Source of the DNA: Segetibacter sp. 3557_3
GTDB taxonomy: Bacteria; Bacteroidota; Bacteroidia; Chitinophagales; Chitinophagaceae
NCBI RefSeq assembly: GCF_004354985.1
Contig: NZ_SMSK01000003.1
Span: 372,001-436,000, forward strand
DNA length: 64,000 nt
Direction: 5' to 3'
Made by a program: the position numbers and the translations under genes. Positions 25,022 through 32,984 of this stretch are shown here, piece by piece (positions within the stretch are counted from its first letter, which is position 1; every line of letters starts with the position of its first letter). The notes beneath the pieces are model-generated. The model was given only the letters and a program-made list of their open reading frames with translations, did no database searches and was not told the origin of the DNA.

Positions 25022-28000
25022 ATGAAATCTACACTATCCAAAAAGTATCCGCTTTTTGTACTGCTCATGTTAGTTTCAGTTTTCTCGTACGGCCAATCAC
25101 GAAGGGTAATCGGAAAAATTTCGGATCAAACTACTCATCAGCCACTGGCGGGTGTTACGGTATCCCTGAAAGGCGGGAGCAGTTCAGTGACCTCAACCCC
25201 GGATGGAAGTTTTTCCATACAGGTGCCATCGAATGATGCCGTGATCACCTTTTCTTATGTTGGTTATGCACCACAGGAAGTAAAGATTGGCACGCTTAAC
25301 ACCATCGATGTGCTTATGGTTGCAGGGGCAAACAGGCTCGAAGAAGTGGTGGTCATCGGTTATGGTGCGGTAAAACGACGCGATCTGACCGGGGCGGTAT
25401 CCACGATCAAAAATGAGGAGATTGTGCTGACACCCACACACAATGCTGTCGAAGCAATGCAGGGCAGGGTTTCAGGTGTCGATATTACCAGGTCGTCGGG
25501 CAGTGCCGGTGCGGGATCAAATATCCTGGTTCGCGGAACCCGGTCTATACCCGATCCTAATAATACCGACAACAACCCGAATGCTCCGTTGGTCGTTATC
25601 GATGGTTTCCAGGGAGGTAGCCTCTCCGATATCAACCCAAACGATATTGAGTCAATCGACATTTTAAAAGATGCCTCCTCTACCGCTATCTACGGTGCTC
25701 AGGGTGCGAATGGTGTAATTATCGTAACTACAAAAAAAGGTACTACCGGCAGAATGCGGGTTTCTTATGATGGATTTTATGGAACCAATGGTTATACCTC
25801 TTTTCCAAAGCCACGAATTGGCGACGACTATATCCAGCTTAGAAGAGAAGCGTATCGCAACCCGGCATCAGGTGCGCCAATATGGAACGGTCCTGCCGAC
25901 GATCCAAAGCTGTTCCCTATAGCCGAGGAGTGGAATGCAGTTCAGCGCGGACAATGGGTCGACTGGTTTGATCTCATCAACCGCAATGGTACCCAGCAAA
26001 GCCATACTGTTTCAATAAGAAGTGGTTCAGAGCGTACCAAAGCCTTTTTATCACTGGGTTATTTTAACGAAGAAGGTATGCTAAAACGAAACGATTTTCA
26101 GCGTTTTACCATGCGCTTTAACCTCGACCAGAATATATTTAAATGGGCAAAGGCAGGTATACTCAGCCAGGTAACCTATACTGATTTGAACCGCAGAAGG
26201 GATCCGCTTTCAACAGCTTTGTCCATTGCCCCATTAGGTGCCCCTTACGATTCTGCGGGTAATATCAATGTATACCCACTGGTTCCACAAGTACTAAGTC
26301 CATTAACCGATGAAAGGGGCGACCTGGTTGCACTGGATAATGAGCTTAGAACAAACGTTATGGCCAATGCTTACGTAGAACTCACCCCACTCAAAGGATT
26401 GTCTTTACGCTCCAACCTGGGAACAACACTTAACTACGGCAGGCGTGGTATTTTTAATTCTGCTACTTCTTTAACCCAGCGGGATCGCCGGATCAACTAC
26501 GCCGAAGTACGTAACGAATTCAACAGGTACTTCAACTGGGATAATATTCTTACTTACACCAGGCAAGTATCTGACCACTCCTTTACGCTAACCGGTATAG
26601 TAAGTTATATTCAAAGTGAGTCTGATAATTCATTTGCAACCGGTGAAGGTCAGTTGCTTTCTTCACAGGGGTATTTCAACCTTAATGCGGCTCAGCAAAA
26701 CAGGTCGCAAGGTTCAGAGTATTCGGGATGGAACAACCTGGCAGTAGCAGGTCGGCTTAATTATAGTTACAAGAGCAAATACTTACTTACCCTCACCCAA
26801 CGTGCTGATGGTGCATCAAGACTCGCGCCGGGCAACAAGTGGGATTATTTTCCATCTGTTGCGGTTGGCTGGAACCTTGCAGAAGAATCATTTATTGGCA
26901 AAGCCGATTGGCTGACAAACCTGAAGCTTAGGGGTAGCTGGGGTAAAGCTGGTAACTACAACATCCGGGTCTACGGAACACAGAGTGTGATTACGCCAGG
27001 CATAAATATTGGCTTTGGTGATGTGGGTGGTAACCTGTATCAATTCCGTCCTTTAACCGGTAGTAAGGAACTGGGATGGGAAGTTTCTACAACCACAAAC
27101 GTCGGGGCTGATTTTGGCATATTCAGCAATCGTGTCAGCGGGTCATTCGAATGGTATAACACCGTTACAAATGGTATTCTTTTCACCAGGCCGCTTCCAC
27201 GTTCTGCAGGACTGGGACCCCAGGGTTCAATTCTCCAGAACATCGGTGAAACTCAAAATAAAGGAGTAGAGCTTTCGCTCAATACCAGGAACATCGTGAG
27301 AACTGATTTCAAGTGGAACTCAACAATTACGTTCACAAAAAATAAGGAGGAGATCACTAAACTTCCCGACACATCAAAGATCATTATCGGCCCCGTTCCT
27401 GAAACACAATCGTTGTTATTGGGTCGCCCGGTGAATTCGTTTTACTCTTATAATAAAATGGGTATCTGGCAAACCGACAAAGCCGACCTTGCTTCAAGAT
27501 ACAGGTGGGGTGCTAACCGGTTCACGCCCGGACAAATGATGATCGAAGATGTAAACGGCGACTCAATAATTAATGACCAGGACCGGACTTATCTTGGTTC
27601 TACTGTACCTGACTTCGTACTTGGCTTCCAGAATAACTTTACTTACAAAAATTTCGACCTTGGTATCTTCCTTTTCTGGAGGTATGGACAAATGATCAAT
27701 GCTGAATTTTTAGGACGGTATAACCCTTCCGGTGAAGGAAGTGGTCCGGCAAACCTGGATTACTGGACACCGGAGAACCCGACCAATGACTTTCCAAGGC
27801 CGCGGCAGGGACAACGGTTTATCGACATTCCTGCATACCAGGCACTCTGGTTTGTAGAGGGCTCTTATTTCAAAGTAAAAAACATTACGCTTGGTTATAC
27901 TTTCCCGAAAAGAATATCAGGCAAGATTGCAGCTGAAAACATCCGGCTTTATGTTACGGGCAACAACGTTTTTACCAGGGCAAAGAGCCACCTGGTTAAA

Positions 28001-28081
28001 GATTACGATCCTGAAAGAGGTGGCGCAGAATCCTCTCCATTGAGCCGCCAATTTGTATTTGGCTTAAACCTCGGTTTTTAG
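25022..28081 (+). CDS. SusC/RagA family TonB-linked outer membrane transporter (pair 2)
   Basis: About 1019 residues from the ATG at 25022, which gives a clean signal peptide MKSTLSKKYPLFVLLMLVSV ending at FSYGQ; an in-frame ATG at 25001 adds seven residues. The N-terminal carboxypeptidase-like domain (IGKISDQTTHQPLAGVTVSLKGG) is followed by the plug (VVVIGYGAVKRRDLTGAVSTI, AMQGRVSGVDITR, NILVRGTRSI, SIDILKDASSTAIYGAQGANGVIIVTTKKG) and a barrel ending FGLNLGF. It should form the glycan channel with the SusD-like lipoprotein 40 bp downstream. The exported pectin-type hydrolases that follow suggest rhamnogalacturonan oligosaccharides. Confidence 0.94.
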   Translation: MKSTLSKKYPLFVLLMLVSVFSYGQSRRVIGKISDQTTHQPLAGVTVSLKGGSSSVTSTPDGSFSIQVPSNDAVITFSYVGYAPQEVKIGTLNTIDVLMVAGANRLEEVVVIGYGAVKRRDLTGAVSTIKNEEIVLTPTHNAVEAMQGRVSGVDITRSSGSAGAGSNILVRGTRSIPDPNNTDNNPNAPLVVIDGFQGGSLSDINPNDIESIDILKDASSTAIYGAQGANGVIIVTTKKGTTGRMRVSYDGFYGTNGYTSFPKPRIGDDYIQLRREAYRNPASGAPIWNGPADDPKLFPIAEEWNAVQRGQWVDWFDLINRNGTQQSHTVSIRSGSERTKAFLSLGYFNEEGMLKRNDFQRFTMRFNLDQNIFKWAKAGILSQVTYTDLNRRRDPLSTALSIAPLGAPYDSAGNINVYPLVPQVLSPLTDERGDLVALDNELRTNVMANAYVELTPLKGLSLRSNLGTTLNYGRRGIFNSATSLTQRDRRINYAEVRNEFNRYFNWDNILTYTRQVSDHSFTLTGIVSYIQSESDNSFATGEGQLLSSQGYFNLNAAQQNRSQGSEYSGWNNLAVAGRLNYSYKSKYLLTLTQRADGASRLAPGNKWDYFPSVAVGWNLAEESFIGKADWLTNLKLRGSWGKAGNYNIRVYGTQSVITPGINIGFGDVGGNLYQFRPLTGSKELGWEVSTTTNVGADFGIFSNRVSGSFEWYNTVTNGILFTRPLPRSAGLGPQGSILQNIGETQNKGVELSLNTRNIVRTDFKWNSTITFTKNKEEITKLPDTSKIIIGPVPETQSLLLGRPVNSFYSYNKMGIWQTDKADLASRYRWGANRFTPGQMMIEDVNGDSIINDQDRTYLGSTVPDFVLGFQNNFTYKNFDLGIFLFWRYGQMINAEFLGRYNPSGEGSGPANLDYWTPENPTNDFPRPRQGQRFIDIPAYQALWFVEGSYFKVKNITLGYTFPKRISGKIAAENIRLYVTGNNVFTRAKSHLVKDYDPERGGAESSPLSRQFVFGLNLGF

Positions 28082-28121
28082 GTTTACGAAGTTTTATTTC
28101 AATTATTAATATTCAGGCTGT

Positions 28122-29870
28122 ATGAAAAAATATATAATCCCACTAAGTTTAATTGCTTCAACCGTACTCATATCATCATGCAGAAAGCTCGATGAAATCA
28201 ACCCATCCGGTGCAACTGCCGAAGCGGTCTGGAGTACCCCTGAGGGCATGATAACCCTAATTAACGGCGCTTACAATGATCAGCGAAACTTTTATGGGAA
28301 AGAAGATGCGGTACTGTTAACCGAAGGCGGTACCGACTTATGGTTTAACCAGAATAAGGCGAGTTATGCTAACCAGATAACCAGGTACGAGGGCTTAACT
28401 GCAAGTTCCAGTGGCACAAACACCAATACTTTTACTACATTTTACAAAGCACTAAATCTTGCAAATGCGGGCATAGGAAGAATTCAGGCAATCGCTTATC
28501 CTTCCGCTGAAGAAAAGAACAGGCGCTTGGGCGAATTGCGTTTCCTGCGGGGATGGTACCTATGGCACATCGTAGAGTTTTATGGTGGAGCCAGCCTGAG
28601 AACGACTGAAACACAGGGTGCAGTAATGACCGCAACGAGAAGTACACCCGAAGATTTTTACAAGGTCATAATCGAAGACCTTGAGTTTGCAAAACAAAAC
28701 CTTCCCCTGCAGGACGACTGGGGACTGGAGTATAGTCGTGCGTCAAAAAAATCTGCTGCAGGTCTGTTGGCGAGGGTGCTGCTAACCAGGGCCTATTATT
28801 CTACCGGTGCAGAGGCCACTACCTACTTCACCCGCGCACGCGATGCAGCACAGGAAGTAATCAACAGGGCAGCCGAATTTAAAATAGCACTCTGGCCAAA
28901 CTATGCAGACCTCTGGTTGCCCGCCAATAACAAAAAGGTCGGTGCGGCCGGTGGAGAGTCCCTATACACCATCAGTAACTCCGCCAGCAATACTGCCAGC
29001 AACTATGATAATAATGCTAACCGGATGCACATGTGGTACCTGCCACAATATGCAAGCCGCATAGGTGCATTGGTGCAGAGTCTGCAATATGGCGCGGACC
29101 AAAGGAGGCTTCAACCTACACGCGCATTGTTGGACATGTACAACGAAGACATAGACGCCAGGTATGAGGGTTCTTTCCAGGAGGTTTGGCTGACGAATTC
29201 GGCTGCCAACTATATCTGGAGCGCGGCTGATGTGGCAACACATCGCAAGAACGCAAACATCGCAGGTCGTATTCTGCGTCCCGGCTTAGACACTGCACTT
29301 TATATTACCAAGCGCGGCATTTCGGGTGAGTCTGCCTTGCCATACCTCGTTTTCGATCGCGATACCATGTACAATGCAAACGGAACGATAGCAGGTGTGA
29401 ATGCATGGCCTGCGCTGATCAAGTTCGCTTATCCAAACAGAACCGCACCCAATTCCCAACCCGGTTTCAACGACATCTTCATGATCCGGTTTGCAGAAAT
29501 GTATCTGATAGCTGCAGAAGCAGAATTCCGGCTTGGCAATAGCCAGGCGGCTGCTAACTTCATCAATGTTATCCGCACAAGAGCAGCCAAGAAAGCGCCG
29601 GTAAACCAGACTGCTGCAATGCAGGTAAGGGCCGCCGACATCAATATCCAGTTTATCCTCGATGAAAGGGCGAGAGAGTTTGCAGGCGAGCAAATCAGGT
29701 GGTTCGATCTCAAGCGTTCTTTAACCCCTGACCAGTGGGTACAACGCATAAAGACCCTCAATCCCGACATTACTGCGGTTCTGCCTACCCATCGGTTAAG
29801 GCCTATCCCGCAGCAGGAGCTGGACGCATTACTAAATAAGGCTGAGTTTGGTCAAAATCCGGGATACTAG
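28122..29870 (+). CDS. SusD/RagB family nutrient-binding lipoprotein (pair 2)
   Basis: A 582-residue lipoprotein with lipobox cysteine C20 (TVLISSCRK). The SusD-like first third (AVWSTPEGMITLINGAYNDQRN, LGELRFLRGWYLWHIVEFYGG), the TPR-like middle and the C-terminal RagB signature (FILDERAREFAGEQIRWFDLKRSLTP, HRLRPIPQQELD, NPGY) are all present. At 582 residues it is longer than pairs 1 and 3, with the extra length in the middle ligand-facing region (about 300-400). It works on the cell surface with the preceding SusC. Confidence 0.94.
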   Translation: MKKYIIPLSLIASTVLISSCRKLDEINPSGATAEAVWSTPEGMITLINGAYNDQRNFYGKEDAVLLTEGGTDLWFNQNKASYANQITRYEGLTASSSGTNTNTFTTFYKALNLANAGIGRIQAIAYPSAEEKNRRLGELRFLRGWYLWHIVEFYGGASLRTTETQGAVMTATRSTPEDFYKVIIEDLEFAKQNLPLQDDWGLEYSRASKKSAAGLLARVLLTRAYYSTGAEATTYFTRARDAAQEVINRAAEFKIALWPNYADLWLPANNKKVGAAGGESLYTISNSASNTASNYDNNANRMHMWYLPQYASRIGALVQSLQYGADQRRLQPTRALLDMYNEDIDARYEGSFQEVWLTNSAANYIWSAADVATHRKNANIAGRILRPGLDTALYITKRGISGESALPYLVFDRDTMYNANGTIAGVNAWPALIKFAYPNRTAPNSQPGFNDIFMIRFAEMYLIAAEAEFRLGNSQAAANFINVIRTRAAKKAPVNQTAAMQVRAADINIQFILDERAREFAGEQIRWFDLKRSLTPDQWVQRIKTLNPDITAVLPTHRLRPIPQQELDALLNKAEFGQNPGY

Positions 29871-30015
29871 TTTTTGTGTTGAGCGTTAGTTAGGGTGATG
29901 AGTTATGAGAGATGAGATATGAGACGTGATTGGGGGTTGGGTAATTGGGTATTGGGTATTGGGAAGGACATTTAGTTGATATCTACCTTTCAAATGCGCT
30001 CACTAGAATTACCGA

Positions 30016-30157
30016 TTGTACAAGGGAGTGACACAACGATGTCGAAAGAAGATATTCCGTTCGCTACCAAAAAAACGCTAAGCCAGCGTACATTGTTTTT
30101 TTTTGGTCGCCCGCTTCTAGCCGCTTTTCAACTCCGGTTGTGTCACTCACTTGTACA
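30016..30157. repeat. Palindromic element sharing a core with the 3.5-kb element
   Basis: TGTACAAGGGAGTGACACAA beginning at 30017 and TTGTGTCACTCACTTGTACA ending at 30157 are inverted copies with very few mismatches. The left arm and the following ATTCCGTT...ACCAAAAAAA resemble the interior of the 3510-3643 element. A CTTAAACGACA stretch near 30298 resembles that element's terminus. The flanking gap 29871-30483 also holds TTGGGTATTGGG repeats (about 29940-29965) and a T-rich leader before the esterase. A 62-codon ORF through the element is not convincing. Confidence 0.65.
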
Positions 30158-30483
30158 GCATTAACCATGATGAGCTGAGCATGTACCAATGAAAACATGC
30201 TATTGCTTCTTAAGGAATTAAAAAGCAATGTCTTAATAGTAAGCAATTGAGACTGGCAATTAACAGAAGCAAGTACCAAATAGGTTAGGGGTTAGTACTT
30301 AAACGACAGCCAAAGACAATTACTTGCAACACTGCCAACACGATGAATACTTCATCTGCGATATAAATGGAGTTTACGTTGAACCATTGCACTGTTGAAT
30401 AACACTGAGCATGTTGGAGGTCGGGAATGACAGTCTTATCGTCGACGTTTTTTACTTTTTACATTTTTAATTGGCTTCGGATC

Positions 30484-31908
30484 ATGAATTTTAATAAACG
30501 ATTTTTTGGTGTTCTGGCCTTTACCTCTCTCCTGGCTACTGGTCTGCCGGTACGCGCGCAAACCTCAGATGATGCGTTTAAGAAGCCCTTAAAAGAAGTG
30601 CTTGCCGACATTGAAAAAAGGTACGACGTAAAGATCCGGTACAGTGAAGACCTGGTGAAAGACAAGGTTGTAACGTATGCCGGATGGCGCTTTCGCAACG
30701 ACGTTGAAAGTACGATGTCGAATGTGCTGGGATCGCAGGACATCACTTTCGCACCCGATGGAGAACGTAAATATAAGTTGCAGCATTTTCAATACCACCT
30801 TAAAACGCCTGAGCAGGGTAAGGAACAGCTTGATTACCTCGCAACATTGTATGCCGATAAGACTGCCTGGGAAAAACGCAAATCCGAACTAAGGCGTTGT
30901 TTGAGCAATGCCTTGCGTTTATCACCATTACCGGCTGCTCCGGCCACTAAACCGATCGTTACGCCTGTTCGCAAAATGGACGGCTATACCGTTCAGAACA
31001 TTGCCATAGAAACACTGCCAGGGTTATATATCTGCGGCTCACTGTATAAGCCGGCAACCATTAAGGGTAAGGTGCCTGTTGTGCTCAATCCCGATGGGCA
31101 TTTTGGTGATGGTCGCTATCGTGCGGATGCCCAATACCGTTGTGCGGGGCTTGCACGTATGGGTGCAATGGCCTTCAGTTACGACCTTTTTGCCTGGGGC
31201 GAATCGCTGCTTCAGTTTAAACCGGAGGACCATCGACGTGCGCTCGCACAAACTATACAGGCGCTGAATGGCATGCGAATTCTCGATTATATGCTCAGCC
31301 TAAAAGAAGCCGACCCGCAAAGGGTTGCCATTTCCGGGGGCTCAGGTGGCGGCAGCCAAACCATGTTGGTTACCGCAATTGACGATCGTATTACCCTTAG
31401 CGTTCCGGTTGTGATGACCTCATCGTATCATAGCGGTGGATGCCCATGTGAAAGTGGGATGGGGGTTCACCTTTGCGGAAACGGAACCAATAATGTAGAG
31501 ATTGCAGCAATGGCGGCTCCAAGACCGCAACTCGTGATCTCAGATGGAAAAGACTGGACCCAGCATGTACCGCAAAATGAATTTCCTTTCTTACAGCGCA
31601 CCTATGGTTTTTACGGTAGCGGTGCGGTAGTTAAGAATGTTCACCTCCCGCAGGAAGGTCACGATTATGGAGTATCAAAGAGGAAAGCCTTGTATGAGTT
31701 TATGGCGGAACATTTTAGGTTAAATCTCGCCGCAGTAGTAAAAAACGGCTTGGTCGACGAGTCGAAGATATCCATTGAGCAATTTCCTGCCATGTATGTT
31801 TTTGGCGAAAAAGGGGAGCGCCTTCCCGCAAACGCGATCAAAAGCTTTGAAGAGCTTACAAGGGTATTTGATACTGCTACAAAAAGGGTAGCTGCCATAC
31901 AGCATTAA
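30484..31908 (+). CDS. Exported alpha/beta-hydrolase (acetylxylan-esterase-like) with N-terminal STN-like domain
   Basis: The start at 30484 gives MNFNKRFFGVLAFTSLLATG with cleavage after PVRAQ; the frame is open upstream to 30427 but lacks signal character there. Residues about 30-100 (FKKPLKEVLADIEKRYDVKIRYSEDLV...VESTMSNVLGSQDITF) look like the STN/secretin-TonB short domain normally found in TonB receptors or FecR-like proteins. The C-terminal part is an alpha/beta hydrolase. Its nucleophile motif is ISGGSGGGSQT (serine near residue 287), and the histidine motif is LPQEGHDYGVSKR. It should remove acyl groups from glycans in the periplasm or at the surface. The domain pairing is unusual. 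Confidence 0.82.
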   Translation: MNFNKRFFGVLAFTSLLATGLPVRAQTSDDAFKKPLKEVLADIEKRYDVKIRYSEDLVKDKVVTYAGWRFRNDVESTMSNVLGSQDITFAPDGERKYKLQHFQYHLKTPEQGKEQLDYLATLYADKTAWEKRKSELRRCLSNALRLSPLPAAPATKPIVTPVRKMDGYTVQNIAIETLPGLYICGSLYKPATIKGKVPVVLNPDGHFGDGRYRADAQYRCAGLARMGAMAFSYDLFAWGESLLQFKPEDHRRALAQTIQALNGMRILDYMLSLKEADPQRVAISGGSGGGSQTMLVTAIDDRITLSVPVVMTSSYHSGGCPCESGMGVHLCGNGTNNVEIAAMAAPRPQLVISDGKDWTQHVPQNEFPFLQRTYGFYGSGAVVKNVHLPQEGHDYGVSKRKALYEFMAEHFRLNLAAVVKNGLVDESKISIEQFPAMYVFGEKGERLPANAIKSFEELTRVFDTATKRVAAIQH

Positions 31909-32063
31909 AACTCCTATCTGCCTGCAAAAACCGATGTTTCGTGTATGATCGTATACCTTACTGATCCGGATAGTAACGGGAGTGCGCACCAGATATCACT
32001 ATTCATTCCCAGTTGGTCTGATCTCCGGCCGGCACACCGGGCTTATGCCATCAAATTGCAAAT

Positions 32064-32966
32064 ATGAATTCCAGACAAACAGCTGCTTTTCTAACTACCG
32101 TTTTACTGATCATCGGTTGCAGCGAACTTATTATCGCACAAACGGCTTCCGGTTCGAAGCAACGTTATAAGGTCGCAGTTGTCGACCTCATGATTTTAAA
32201 ACGCCAAAAACTTGGGGCATTTCAGCTGACCAAAGAAATCGGTGCCGACGGGGTTGAGGTAGACATGGGTGGATTGGGAAACCGGCCAACTTTCGATAAC
32301 CAGCTGTTAAACGATACCATCCGGCAGCAGTTCATCAGTAAGGCTAAGTCACTCGACCTTGAGATACCTTCACTGTCGATGTCAGGGTATTATGCTCAAT
32401 CTTTTTGCCAGCGACCTGAATTCATACGCTCCGTGCAGGACTGCATTCAAACGATGCAACTGATGAATGTCAAAGTGGCCTTCCTGCCGCTGGGTGTACA
32501 ATGCGATCTCGTAAAGAGACCTGAGCTTCGGGACTCAGTGGTGAGCCGGCTTAAGATTGCAGGTATGCTTGCCGAACGTGCAGGGGTAGTCATCGGGGTT
32601 GAAACTGCATTAGACGCCAAATCAGAACTAAAGCTGCTGCGCGAGGTTAATTCGCCCGCCATCAAAAGCTATTTCAATTTCTCGAATGCCCTTAAGAATG
32701 GTCGCGACGTCAGCAGCGAATTAAAGATATTGGGCAGGAGAAATATCGTACAGATCCATTGTACCGACGATGACGGCGTATGGTTACAGAACAACACCCG
32801 TCTCGACATGCGGAAGGTGAAGGAGACCCTGGATAAAATGAAATGGAGTGGCTGGCTGGTGATTGAGCGCTCAAGAGATCAAAATGAGCCCACCAACGTG
32901 AAGAAAAACTTTAGTGCGAATACTGCATACGTGAAATCTATATTCCAGGGGAGTGATAAACCTTAG
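32064..32966 (+). CDS. Exported sugar-phosphate-isomerase/epimerase-like TIM-barrel protein
   Basis: A 300-residue member of the AP-endonuclease-2-like TIM-barrel family (xylose-isomerase-like fold). Motifs include LTKEIGADGVEVDMGG, IPSLSMSGYYAQSF, GVVIGVETALDAKSELKLL and VQIHCTDDDGVWLQ. Glutamate, histidine and aspartate residues at the barrel ends could hold a metal. The N terminus (FLTTVLLIIGC) is a signal peptide with a possible lipobox. This places it outside the cytoplasm, which is odd for a family named after phosphorylated sugars but common in polysaccharide loci of Bacteroidota. It lies 18 bp before the beta-helix gene. Confidence 0.8.
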   Translation: MNSRQTAAFLTTVLLIIGCSELIIAQTASGSKQRYKVAVVDLMILKRQKLGAFQLTKEIGADGVEVDMGGLGNRPTFDNQLLNDTIRQQFISKAKSLDLEIPSLSMSGYYAQSFCQRPEFIRSVQDCIQTMQLMNVKVAFLPLGVQCDLVKRPELRDSVVSRLKIAGMLAERAGVVIGVETALDAKSELKLLREVNSPAIKSYFNFSNALKNGRDVSSELKILGRRNIVQIHCTDDDGVWLQNNTRLDMRKVKETLDKMKWSGWLVIERSRDQNEPTNVKKNFSANTAYVKSIFQGSDKP

Positions 32967-32984
32967 CGCCTTTTTACCTTCATT

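Noticed and set aside
30427-30483. Upstream start for the STN-esterase
   Set aside because: The added residues are encoded by T-rich repeat DNA, and the ATG at 30484 gives a clean signal peptide.
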